Source: CAYMJV01 sp964390545 (GTDB taxonomy: Bacteria; Desulfobacterota; BSN033; UBA1163). From it: a DNA stretch of 35,332 nucleotides. Shown here one piece after another: positions 24,310 to 31,162 of this stretch. The stretch's first letter is position 1. Each line of letters starts with the position of its first letter. A program made the translations under genes and the position numbers. The notes under the pieces were generated by a model. It was not told the origin of the DNA. It worked only from the letters and a program-made list of their open reading frames with translations, and made no database searches. Location of the stretch: positions 1-35,332 of the forward strand of contig CAYMJV010000027.1 in assembly GCA_964390545.1 (NCBI GenBank). Direction: 5' to 3'.

Positions 24310-25554
24310 ATGAATAAGATGAAATTGGCGTTGGTAAGTTCCGTGATTGTTGTGATTGTGGCCTTATCGCTATTTCCTGCCAGTGCAAATGCTCAGAAAA
24401 AACTATATATCTCTGGCACCCAATCGCTCACCGGGGCGTATGCTGAGGATTCAGCAGCGGTTCTACAAGCATTCGAAGACTATGCAAAATATGTTAATGA
24501 GACAAAAAATATGGCTCCCTGGCGAAAAGAGAAATTCCCTGCCGATATTACTCTGGAGGTTCTGTGGCGGGATGATGAGCTCAAGCCGGCAAAGGCGTTG
24601 ACGATCTACGAAGAGCTCAAGGCAAAGGGAATACTGGTCTACAGGTGCTCTGGGTCGCCCATAGCGCTGGCATTAAAGGACAGGCTAAATGAGGACAAAA
24701 TGGGTGCCACCAGTATGGCTACTGGACCTTATCTCCTGAAGCCGCCAGGAACCATTATGAGTTATTACCCCATTTACACCGATTCTGTAGCGGCCGTCGC
24801 CGACTGGTTCCTTGCGGAATGGAAGGAAAAGAGGAAACCAAGGGTTGCCTACCTTACCGCGGATAACGCTATGGGTAAATCGATCGAAATACCTGAAATG
24901 GAGGCCTACCTCAAGGGGTTGGGATATGAGTTTCTTGGAAGTCAGTATGTGCCTCTGGTACCCACTGCTCCACCGACCACCCAGCTGATGTGGCTGAAGC
25001 AAAACAGGGTTGACCTTGCCCTTGGTGTGATGATTAACCCTGGTTCGCAGCCAACCGTGAAGGAGATGGTCAGACTGGGTATGGGACCCTATCAGCCCTA
25101 CAAGTTGACCCTTGGCGTTGCCACACCGGGTCACATTGCAGTGTTTGCTCCGGCCATGGGGGAGTTGGGTGATGGTTATGTCTGCGCTGGTAGCTTCCCC
25201 AACTGGGATGACCCTGCCCCTGGGGTTAAGTTCCAAATCGCAAATCAGAAGAAGTACCATCCGCAAAAATTTGCTAGCCACATCCAGTATATGGGAGGCA
25301 CGCTTGAAGCCATGATCCAGACTGAGGCACTAAGACTTGCCCTACAAAAGGTGCCTTTTGACAAATTGAAGCCGGCTGACGTACTTAATCACGGCTTTTA
25401 CCAGATTAAGAACCTTAACACCGGTAATATAAGCAGTTCACCCATAACCTATGGACCAGGTCAAATCGAGGGAGTTGATGCAGTACGTGTAGACCAGTTG
25501 CGTAAAGGTAAGATTGTAAAAGTTGGCGTCTGGCCAACTCGCCACTTGTATTAG
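24310..25554 (+). CDS. livK: periplasmic substrate-binding protein (LivK-like)
   Basis: A 414-residue exported solute-binding protein of the branched-chain/type I periplasmic-binding family. The signal peptide spans residues 1-28 (hydrophobic core VIVVIVALSLF, cleavage after ANA). No lipobox Cys is seen, so it is probably soluble in the periplasm. The mature sequence opens LYISGTQSLTGAYAEDSAAV, the usual first binding strand of this family, and a two-lobed layout follows. A strong AAGGAGGAG precedes the ATG. It is the specificity component of the neighbouring permease and ATPase set. The embedded ligase suggests a carboxylate ligand; related proteins bind aromatic acids as well as amino acids. 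A strong hairpin follows the stop. Confidence 0.93.
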   Translation: MNKMKLALVSSVIVVIVALSLFPASANAQKKLYISGTQSLTGAYAEDSAAVLQAFEDYAKYVNETKNMAPWRKEKFPADITLEVLWRDDELKPAKALTIYEELKAKGILVYRCSGSPIALALKDRLNEDKMGATSMATGPYLLKPPGTIMSYYPIYTDSVAAVADWFLAEWKEKRKPRVAYLTADNAMGKSIEIPEMEAYLKGLGYEFLGSQYVPLVPTAPPTTQLMWLKQNRVDLALGVMINPGSQPTVKEMVRLGMGPYQPYKLTLGVATPGHIAVFAPAMGELGDGYVCAGSFPNWDDPAPGVKFQIANQKKYHPQKFASHIQYMGGTLEAMIQTEALRLALQKVPFDKLKPADVLNHGFYQIKNLNTGNISSSPITYGPGQIEGVDAVRVDQLRKGKIVKVGVWPTRHLY

Positions 25555-25570
25555 AGCTAATCCCTTATGG

Positions 25571-25603
25571 TTTTGGGGGCTCCCCGTCATGGAGCCCCCA
25601 AAA
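25571..25603 (+). terminator. strong stem-loop after livK
   Basis: TTTTGGGGGCTCC (25571-25583) and GGAGCCCCCAAAA (25591-25603) give a perfect 13-base-pair stem with a seven-base loop. The right arm carries A's and no T-run follows. It may therefore be a bidirectional-like terminator, or a stabilising hairpin that raises livK mRNA over downstream genes. Confidence 0.5.
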
Positions 25604-25666
25604 ACTCTCCTTGAAACCATGGGTTGAAGTTCTTAATGAAAGACCTCATCTTCTTCAGAGGTGAAA

Positions 25667-26410
25667 ATGATTCTAACTAAGAAAGATTTGGCTATTTTGG
25701 ACAAATTCAAGTTCGACGTACATCCTGTAGGCGTCAAATTCCTGACCAGACGACCAGACAGCATCGAGAGGCTCGGCGAAAATATGGCTCTATGCGAAAT
25801 GCTCAAGAGGGCCCAGGAAGGGAATGCCTTTTTTGCTGATAAAGAAAACCATATGTGTGATGCAGGACCGTATGTATTAGGGCAGGCAGATGTCCCAGAG
25901 CCTTTCATCAGTGGAGAATTTGGAGCCGGGCTGAGAATTTTTGAAGACGCGCGTTCCGCAAGCAGGCTCTACCATTATATACCGAGGATAGGGAGAGGTG
26001 TCGCTAACTATGTTGCTTTGTCACCGTTAAGCAAACTCCCATTTGATCCAGATGTTTTAGTCATCCTGTCCAAGACCAGCCAAACAGAAATTCTGCTACG
26101 GGCCATGAGCTACAGAACGGGAAAGATGTGGTCAGGCAAATGCTCCGCCGCGATAGGATGTGCATGGATTTTTGCTTATCCATACATCACCGGAGAACTG
26201 AATTACCTCATGACCGGTCTTGGCCATGGCATGAAGCGAAGAAACCTGTTTCCGGAAGGTCAGCAACTTGTATCTATTCCTTTTGACCTGCTGCCTTCTG
26301 TCCTGCAGAATCTGCAGGATATGCCATGGGTCCTTCCCGCGTTCAAACCAGATGGACCGGAATTTGTCAAACGTCTGCTTGTTAAGTTAGGGATTACCCC
26401 ACCCCAGTAA
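25667..26410 (+). CDS. DUF169-family protein
   Basis: A 247-residue cytoplasmic protein that I assign to DUF169 from the opening pattern (V-G-V-K-F near residue 22) and the cysteine-containing blocks. Conserved-looking Cys lie at 43 (ALCEML), 64 (HMCDAG), 159 and 165 (GKCSAAIGCAWIFAYPY), and could bind a metal or cofactor. An in-frame GTG at 25661 would add two residues, but AGAGGTG lies at the right distance only for the ATG at 25667. It follows livK and its hairpin at 112 bases, in the same direction, so it is probably a weaker member of the transporter operon. DUF169 proteins are common in anaerobes and methanogens; no biochemical role is established to my knowledge. Confidence 0.8.
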   Translation: MILTKKDLAILDKFKFDVHPVGVKFLTRRPDSIERLGENMALCEMLKRAQEGNAFFADKENHMCDAGPYVLGQADVPEPFISGEFGAGLRIFEDARSASRLYHYIPRIGRGVANYVALSPLSKLPFDPDVLVILSKTSQTEILLRAMSYRTGKMWSGKCSAAIGCAWIFAYPYITGELNYLMTGLGHGMKRRNLFPEGQQLVSIPFDLLPSVLQNLQDMPWVLPAFKPDGPEFVKRLLVKLGITPPQ

Positions 26411-26462
26411 TGCTACGCCATGTCGATTCCTAAACTCCGAACTTCTTGTTCCCCACTCCGAA

Positions 26463-26512
26463 CTTACTTCATTTCCTCTGTTTTCTCTCTTGGGATCGGA
26501 ATTAGAAGTAAG
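26463..26512. repeat. imperfect inverted repeat
   Basis: CTTACTTC (26463-26470) and GAAGTAAG (26505-26512) are perfect inverse arms around a pyrimidine-rich loop. A direct repeat ACTCCGAACTT is found just upstream, at about 26436 and 26454. It resembles a decayed intergenic repeat or a transcript-end stem between DUF169 and rubrerythrin. Confidence 0.35.
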
Positions 26513-26569
26513 ATGTTTCTATTTTTTTGTCAATGGAATGTCGTTGGATTAAATTGCCAGGGAGGATAA

Positions 26570-27067
26570 ATGGACGAGAGACTCAAAGAGGCTTTTCACA
26601 AAATTTATGAGGGTGAGGCAAAGGCTGCACTCCGCCTAAAACTCTTTGCTAAGAAGGCAGACCAAGAAGATCTTCCCCAAATCGCCAAGCTTTTCCGCGT
26701 GATCTCCTTCAGCGAAGAGATTCACGGAGAGCGGGCGCTTCGTATGCTCAGAGAGATCAAGGATACCGATACCAATCTCAAAGAGAGTTTTCAGTCAGAA
26801 ACTAACATTGCGGGTGTGGCTTTTGACCATTTTATCGAACTCGCCGAGGAGGTAGGGGACATCGCGGCCTCGACTATCTTCTCCAATTCGAGAGATGTTG
26901 AGGATGGCCATGCCAAGCTTTACAAATATGCGATCAATCACGTGATTGGAGAACGAGAAACGACTTATTATGTGTGCCAGGTGTGTGGTCATGTATCAGA
27001 CGGAGTCTGGCCCGAGGTTTGCCCGGTCTGTTCGGCACCCAAAGACCAGTTTATAGAATTTAAATGA
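26570..27067 (+). CDS. rbr: rubrerythrin
   Basis: A 165-residue peroxide-reducing di-iron protein of the rubrerythrin family, found mainly in anaerobes. The N-terminal four-helix ferritin-like domain supplies iron ligands: E16 in EGEAKA, E49/E50 and H52 in SEEIHGE, E77, and E111/H114 in DVEDGH. The C-terminal rubredoxin-like domain has C136-x2-C139 and C151-x2-C154, the latter as CPVC. It reduces hydrogen peroxide with electrons from rubredoxin or similar carriers. GGAGG is five bases upstream of the ATG. It is a single-gene unit, supporting oxidative-stress defence in an anaerobe. I see no PerR-type operator that I would trust. Confidence 0.95.
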   Translation: MDERLKEAFHKIYEGEAKAALRLKLFAKKADQEDLPQIAKLFRVISFSEEIHGERALRMLREIKDTDTNLKESFQSETNIAGVAFDHFIELAEEVGDIAASTIFSNSRDVEDGHAKLYKYAINHVIGERETTYYVCQVCGHVSDGVWPEVCPVCSAPKDQFIEFK

Positions 27068-27190
27068 GGCCCCCAACTCTTTCAACCTCGATACGTCTTA
27101 CCAAGAAAGGGGCAAAGTCTGCAAATAATTTCTATTTTGTGCGCAAAAATTGTTTACTCCAAACCCCTCCATTAAATTTCGATTTTTCTA

Positions 27191-27246
27191 AAATCCTTTA
27201 AAAATCAAAGGGTTTCCCCTTCAATTTCCTTTTGGAACTGAAATTG
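27191..27246. repeat. pair of small hairpins upstream of the PilZ gene
   Basis: AAATCCTTT (27191-27199) pairs with AAAGGGTTT (27207-27215) with one G-T position. CAATTTC (27222-27228) pairs with GAAATTG (27240-27246). They lie 80-140 bases before the PilZ start, in the 261-base gap after rubrerythrin, where I see no gene. They could be leader-RNA structure. Confidence 0.3.
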
Positions 27247-27328
27247 CACTCCAAATATCTAATCATCGTGAGTCGGAACCCCCTGGGTTTCAGAGTCTTG
27301 AGACAAATGGATTAATGAGGAGGAAAAA

Positions 27329-27721
27329 ATGCGCAGATCTTCTGGAGTAAAAGAGAAAAGGAGACATCGAAGGATTTTGATTAATGTCCCCGTTGATTTT
27401 CAGAACATCGATAAGGAAAACGTCAGCCCAGGGTTAGTCATCAATTTAAGCCAAACAGGCTTTCTCATTCAGACTTTCGAAGAAATGCCCATTGGAAAGA
27501 GAATAAACATTAGAGTTTCATTCCCCAGAGGGTTTGAGGTCGCCAACTTTAGCGCGGTCGTTGAGATCGTTTGGAAAGATATCTGCTTGTGGGAGGATTG
27601 GGAGGGGTATCAATATGGCTTGAAGTTTATTAAGATATTGAATAAAGATCTTCCGAAACTAAAACATTTTCTCAACAACCGATATGACTCGGTAGAGATC
27701 TCCCCCGCCCCCACTGCCTAG
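27329..27721 (+). CDS. PilZ-domain protein
   Basis: A 130-residue stand-alone PilZ domain, predicted to bind cyclic di-GMP. The two ligand motifs are present: an RxxxR-type basic run at R11-R-H-R-R15, and N39-L-S-Q-T-G44, matching (D/N)xSxxG. The remaining sequence alternates beta strands, as expected for the six-stranded barrel. It has no output domain, so it probably acts by binding a partner. AGGAGG lies nine bases before the ATG. It stands alone, downstream of rubrerythrin and convergent with etfA. Its partner cannot be inferred from the neighbourhood. Confidence 0.88.
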   Translation: MRRSSGVKEKRRHRRILINVPVDFQNIDKENVSPGLVINLSQTGFLIQTFEEMPIGKRINIRVSFPRGFEVANFSAVVEIVWKDICLWEDWEGYQYGLKFIKILNKDLPKLKHFLNNRYDSVEISPAPTA

Positions 27722-27813
27722 GGCGTGTTGAACTTCTTGATGGATGTCTTTGAAATTCCTTTCAATCTGAAATCGTCCCCCATATAAACGCTTGGACCTC
27801 GAACCCTCTTTCT

Positions 27814-28782
27814 TCATTTCTTCGTTTTTTCTTTTAGAATCGGAATCACATTCTGAAAATCGTCCACAATCCCGTAATCGGCTACCCCGAAGATGGGGGC
27901 GCGGGAATCCTTATTGATTGCAATGATCGTCTCAGAGCCTTGCATGGCAGTTACGTGCTGAAAGGCACCGCTGATGCCAATGGCAAGATAGACCTTGGGT
28001 TTTACGGTCTTTCCTGAAATCCCAACCTGTCTTTCTTTGGGAAGCCAGTTTCTATCTACCACCGGTCGGGAACATGCAATGACGCCGCCCAAGTTCTTCG
28101 CTACTTCTTCAATCATGGGAATGTGCTCAGGGCCTCCAATGCCCTGGCCAACAGCAATAATGATCTCTGCCTGAGTAATATCTTCCCCTGTGATTGGAGC
28201 TTCAATATATTCGATAAATTTTTTCAAATCAACCGTGCCTTTGATCGGGGAGGGTTCCATAATGATTCTACCCTTTTTTCCACCCGGTGTCCTCGGACTA
28301 AAGATGCCTGGCCGAATCGTTGCGATATATCCTTCCGATTCTTTCAAGGATATATTGGCATTCACCTTTCCTCCGTAGATGGAACGAATTCCCTTCAATC
28401 GGTTCCCCTCAAGAGAAAGGCCGATACAATCGGTAACCATTGGCAAGCCCATCTCTACCGAAAGACTCGGCGCCAAGTCCATTCCAAAAGCAGTATGTCC
28501 GATCAGGGTAAGAAGGGGCTGATATTTCGATATAAGAGGAGAAAGAACTTTTTGATAGCACAGAGAATTGAAGTTTTCCACTTGATCATCTTCAACAACC
28601 AGGACCTTCGGCGCCCTTGTCGCCAGGTCGCCGGCAAAGGAGTTGACACCTTTGCCCAGAAGAACCGCTGTCAAGGTTGCCCCCTGCTGAGTGGCTATCT
28701 TCTCTCCCAGCCCTAACATCTCATAGGTGATGTCACGAATCTTTCCCTGTCGATGCTCCACCAGTACAAAGATCTCACTCAT
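27814..28782 (-). CDS. etfA: electron transfer flavoprotein alpha subunit
   Basis: A 322-residue ETF alpha subunit. The C-terminal FAD-binding signature is clear: VYLAIGISGAFQHVTAMQGS, then ETIIAINKD and APIFGVADYGIVDD (about 263-308). The N-terminal domain has the usual Rossmann-like start MSEIFVLVEHRQG. With EtfB it accepts electrons from the acyl-CoA dehydrogenase of the same operon and passes them to the Fe-S/HdrA-like proteins or a membrane acceptor. AGGAG just upstream supports the ATG. A 114-base gap with a dispersed repeat separates it from etfB. It is the last gene of the minus-strand operon and converges on the PilZ gene. Confidence 0.95.
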   Translation of the reverse strand: MSEIFVLVEHRQGKIRDITYEMLGLGEKIATQQGATLTAVLLGKGVNSFAGDLATRAPKVLVVEDDQVENFNSLCYQKVLSPLISKYQPLLTLIGHTAFGMDLAPSLSVEMGLPMVTDCIGLSLEGNRLKGIRSIYGGKVNANISLKESEGYIATIRPGIFSPRTPGGKKGRIIMEPSPIKGTVDLKKFIEYIEAPITGEDITQAEIIIAVGQGIGGPEHIPMIEEVAKNLGGVIACSRPVVDRNWLPKERQVGISGKTVKPKVYLAIGISGAFQHVTAMQGSETIIAINKDSRAPIFGVADYGIVDDFQNVIPILKEKTKK

Positions 28783-28804
28783 TTACTCCTCCAAATTAAA
28801 GCTT

Positions 28805-28886
28805 GTCATTCCTGTGAAAACAGGAATCCAGGAGTTTGGATTCCCGCCGGAGTTCACCCCGTGCTTTGACACGGGGCGGGAATGAC
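28805..28886. repeat. dispersed palindromic repeat, copy 1 (GTCATTCC...GGAATGAC)
   Basis: Ends in GTCATTCC and GGAATGAC, with an internal CCTGTGAAAACAGG hairpin and a second stem CCCCGTGCTTTGACACGGGG. The same plan, including the GAAAACAGGAATCCA block, occurs at 30972-31064. It lies between etfB and etfA. Confidence 0.7.
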
Positions 28887-28896
28887 CAAAAGGGTG

Positions 28897-29664
28897 CTAC
28901 CCTTTTTTCTTCTTAATGATTTCAGTCAATTTTCCCACTACTTCGTCGGGATTTCCTTTCAGTATTTCTGCCATCTTCCCCACTGGTGGGAAGAAGACCT
29001 GCTCGATGGTTGCCTGCAATGGTTCGTTGGGAGTGAGTCCTAACTTCTCGAGTGAAACCTCTTCCATCTCTTTCTCTTCAGCTTCTAAAATGGCTGCCAG
29101 AGAGACATATTTGGGCTCGTTAATACCGGTCTGAATGGTGAGGACGGCCGGCAGTTTAAGCTCCACACTTTCTTCTATTCCGCCCTCGAGCTCCCTTTTC
29201 ACCAAGGCCCGATCACCGGTGATTTCAATTTGATTAACAATGGCTGCATGAGGCAGGCCCAACAACTGGGCCAGGCTGACTCCAACCTGTCCGCAACCGT
29301 CATCCTCTGCCTGAACACCTGTTAAGATGAGATCAAAGGATTGATCCTTGAGAGCCTGAGCGAGGATCTTTGCAGTCAGATGACCATCCTGAGCAGAGGG
29401 CTCCTCGATCCTCAATGCCTTATCCGCGCCCATGGCCAGGCATCTCGTCAAAACTTCTTTTGACTCTTCAGGTCCGATTGAAAGGACGGTTACTGTACCC
29501 CCATGTTTCTCCTTAAGAAGGACCGCCTCTCTGACTGCATAACTATCCCAATCGTTCAGATGGAAGACGAGATTATCTTTCTTTATGTCTTTTCCATCCT
29601 TCTCGATGAAGATATCTGCCTCGGCAGTCTTAGGAATTCGTTTCACACAAACCGCAATATTCAT
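28897..29664 (-). CDS. etfB: electron transfer flavoprotein beta subunit
   Basis: A 255-residue ETF beta subunit. The start MNIAVCVKRIPKTAEADIF is the family's usual N-terminus, with AGGAGGAT directly upstream. A longer in-frame ATG at 29703 would add 13 residues with no ribosome-binding site, so I reject it. GPEESKEVLTRCLAMGADKA and the nucleotide-binding DDGCGQVGVSLAQLLG block (about 119-134) are typical. The latter is where AMP sits in classical ETF and a second FAD sits in bifurcating ETF; I cannot decide between them from sequence. It pairs with EtfA downstream and follows the Fe-S protein gene. Confidence 0.95.
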   Translation of the reverse strand: MNIAVCVKRIPKTAEADIFIEKDGKDIKKDNLVFHLNDWDSYAVREAVLLKEKHGGTVTVLSIGPEESKEVLTRCLAMGADKALRIEEPSAQDGHLTAKILAQALKDQSFDLILTGVQAEDDGCGQVGVSLAQLLGLPHAAIVNQIEITGDRALVKRELEGGIEESVELKLPAVLTIQTGINEPKYVSLAAILEAEEKEMEEVSLEKLGLTPNEPLQATIEQVFFPPVGKMAEILKGNPDEVVGKLTEIIKKKKG

Positions 29665-29699
29665 GTAATCCTCCTGAACAAATTCAATTGATGAAAATG

Positions 29700-29828
29700 A
29701 CAAAGTTCAAAGTTCAAATGTCAAATCAAATCCAAATTTCAAATTTCAAAAATTTTGCCTGCCGGAGGCAGGGATTTTGGGCTTTGACATTGATTTGGCA
29801 TTGGGATTTTGACATTTGGCATTGATTG
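29700..29828. repeat. AT-rich inverted repeat with GC hairpin core
   Basis: Two AT-rich halves made of degenerate TTCAAATGTCAAAT-type units are approximate reverse complements. They flank TGCCTGCCGGAGGCAGGG, a small hairpin. The layout resembles the element at 9520-9662. It separates the Fe-S protein and etfB genes. Confidence 0.5.
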
Positions 29829-29831
29829 TAC

Positions 29832-30959
29832 TTACATTGCTTCCGCTACCAATTCCGAAATGTCTTTTATCCCAATTTGGTCGGTGAGGCCAGAGATTTT
29901 GACGGCGTCCTCAAAGGTCAAGAGGCAGAAAGGACAGGAAGTGGCCATGACTTTAGCACCTAAAGAGATGGCCTCCTTGATGCGGATCTCTCCATTTCTC
30001 ATTCCCTCGGTTCCCCCTTCCGCCCACATCCTACCTCCTCCACCCTCACAGCAGAGGCTTCTCTGTTTCGACCTTTCCATGTCAACAAAACTTAATCCGG
30101 GGATGGAGGTGAGGATCTTTCTCGGCTCATCGAAGATCTTGTTCTGCTTTCCGAGAAAACAGGGGTCGTGATAGGTGGCAAGGGTGATGATTTCCTTTGA
30201 AAGTTTTATCTTACCCATCTCAATCATTTCAACGATCACCTGCGTATAATGTTGAACAGGGATGTCGATATCAGGATAGTCATTTTTGAAGGCATTGAAA
30301 CAATGAGGGGAGATGGTAATGATTCGCTTAATGCCTGACTTCTTGAATAATGCCGTATTATCTTTGGCCAGTTTTTTGAAGAGGACTTCTTCTCCCATCC
30401 TCCTGATCTCGTTTCCACAGCAAGATTCCTTTTTCCCAAAGATGCCAAAGTCGAGACCTGCCTTTTGGAAGATCCTGACCAGCGATGTAGAAACACTCTG
30501 GACTCTTGGGTCGTAGGAAGGGGCACACCCTACATAGAGGAGTGTCTCGGAGGTTGCTTCGCCGAGGATCTTTACTCCAAGATCTTTTGCCCAATCAGCC
30601 CTTCGATCCCGGAACCTTCCCCATGGATTTCCGTGCAGCAGAGTATACTCAAGGGCATCTCTAATCGTTGAGGGGACTTCGCCTTGCCGGGCAAGAAAAT
30701 TCCGAATCCCCATAATGAGATCAACGTTCTTCACTCCTGTTGGACACCGGAGGGTGCAGGTGCTGCAGGTGGTGCATGCCCACAATTCAGGCCTTTTGAA
30801 AAGCAAGGAAGGGTTGTCAGTATAAGCTGTTTGTCTAACAAGTCTCCGCATATTGAGGGGAGACCTGAATTTAACTGGACATCCGCCGGTACACGTCCCA
30901 CACTGGATGCATAGATTGAGATGATAATCCTGAACAAAGGTCTTCGGGTCGATCTTCAT
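29832..30959 (-). CDS. HdrC-HdrB-like fused Fe-S protein (CCG domains)
   Basis: A 375-residue cytoplasmic protein without membrane segments. Two [4Fe-4S] motifs open the protein: C17-x2-C20-x2-C23-x3-C27 and C62-x2-C65-x2-C68-x3-C72, as in HdrC. Two CCG domains follow, as in HdrB/HdrD: C145...C180-C181...C220 and C267...C303-C304...C342-x2-C345. In the first CCG domain the usual CPHC reads S217-P-H-C220, so one cluster Cys is Ser. The second domain is complete. The order resembles HdrD or the soluble part of GlpC-type proteins. Placed between hdrA-like and etfBA genes, it probably links ETF electrons to the HdrA-like flavoprotein. Shine-Dalgarno is weak. Confidence 0.85.
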   Translation of the reverse strand: MKIDPKTFVQDYHLNLCIQCGTCTGGCPVKFRSPLNMRRLVRQTAYTDNPSLLFKRPELWACTTCSTCTLRCPTGVKNVDLIMGIRNFLARQGEVPSTIRDALEYTLLHGNPWGRFRDRRADWAKDLGVKILGEATSETLLYVGCAPSYDPRVQSVSTSLVRIFQKAGLDFGIFGKKESCCGNEIRRMGEEVLFKKLAKDNTALFKKSGIKRIITISPHCFNAFKNDYPDIDIPVQHYTQVIVEMIEMGKIKLSKEIITLATYHDPCFLGKQNKIFDEPRKILTSIPGLSFVDMERSKQRSLCCEGGGGRMWAEGGTEGMRNGEIRIKEAISLGAKVMATSCPFCLLTFEDAVKISGLTDQIGIKDISELVAEAM

Positions 30960-30971
30960 TTAGCACCATCC

Positions 30972-31064
30972 GTCATTCCTGCGAAAACAGGAATCCATTT
31001 TTTTATCTTATTGCTCCCTGTTTCCACGGAGACATGCCTGGATTCCCGTTTGCACGGGAATGAC
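30972..31064. repeat. dispersed palindromic repeat, copy 2
   Basis: Same plan as 28805-28886: GTCATTCCTGCGAAAACAGG at one end, CCCGTTTGCACGGGAATGAC at the other. The central part differs in length and sequence. It sits between the HdrA-like and Fe-S genes. Confidence 0.7.
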
Positions 31065-31162
31065 AGCCTGGAGGTCTTCTTAAGAATTCAATTTTCATGG
31101 TTCTTGAATAGCCATTCGCCCATGGGTAATTAGTTTGATCTTTTACAATCTGAAACCTAAAA

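Noticed and set aside
24685..25281. 198-residue antisense frame inside livK
   Set aside because: Opposite a full-length binding protein; composition looks like a shadow frame and no ribosome-binding site was seen.
18532..25554. plain branched-chain amino acid transporter
   Set aside because: An acyl-CoA synthetase is translationally coupled inside the operon, which points to a carboxylate substrate; the liv symbols are kept only as family labels.
26527..26555. TTGTCA-N17-TAAATT promoter before rubrerythrin
   Set aside because: Spacing is right, but the start site would fall inside the ribosome-binding site, about eight bases before the ATG.
27150..27178. TTGTTT-N17-TAAATT promoter before the PilZ gene
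   Set aside because: Both boxes match weakly and the region is AT-rich, so chance is likely.
28123..28716. 197-residue plus-strand frame inside etfA
   Set aside because: Antisense shadow of a gene with clear ETF alpha motifs.
29665..29703. 13-residue N-terminal extension of EtfB
   Set aside because: AGGAGGAT is placed for the ATG at 29664, where the usual EtfB N-terminus begins.
28805..31064. CRISPR-like array from the two similar palindromic repeats
   Set aside because: Only two copies more than 2 kb apart, with genes between; no regular spacers and no cas genes.
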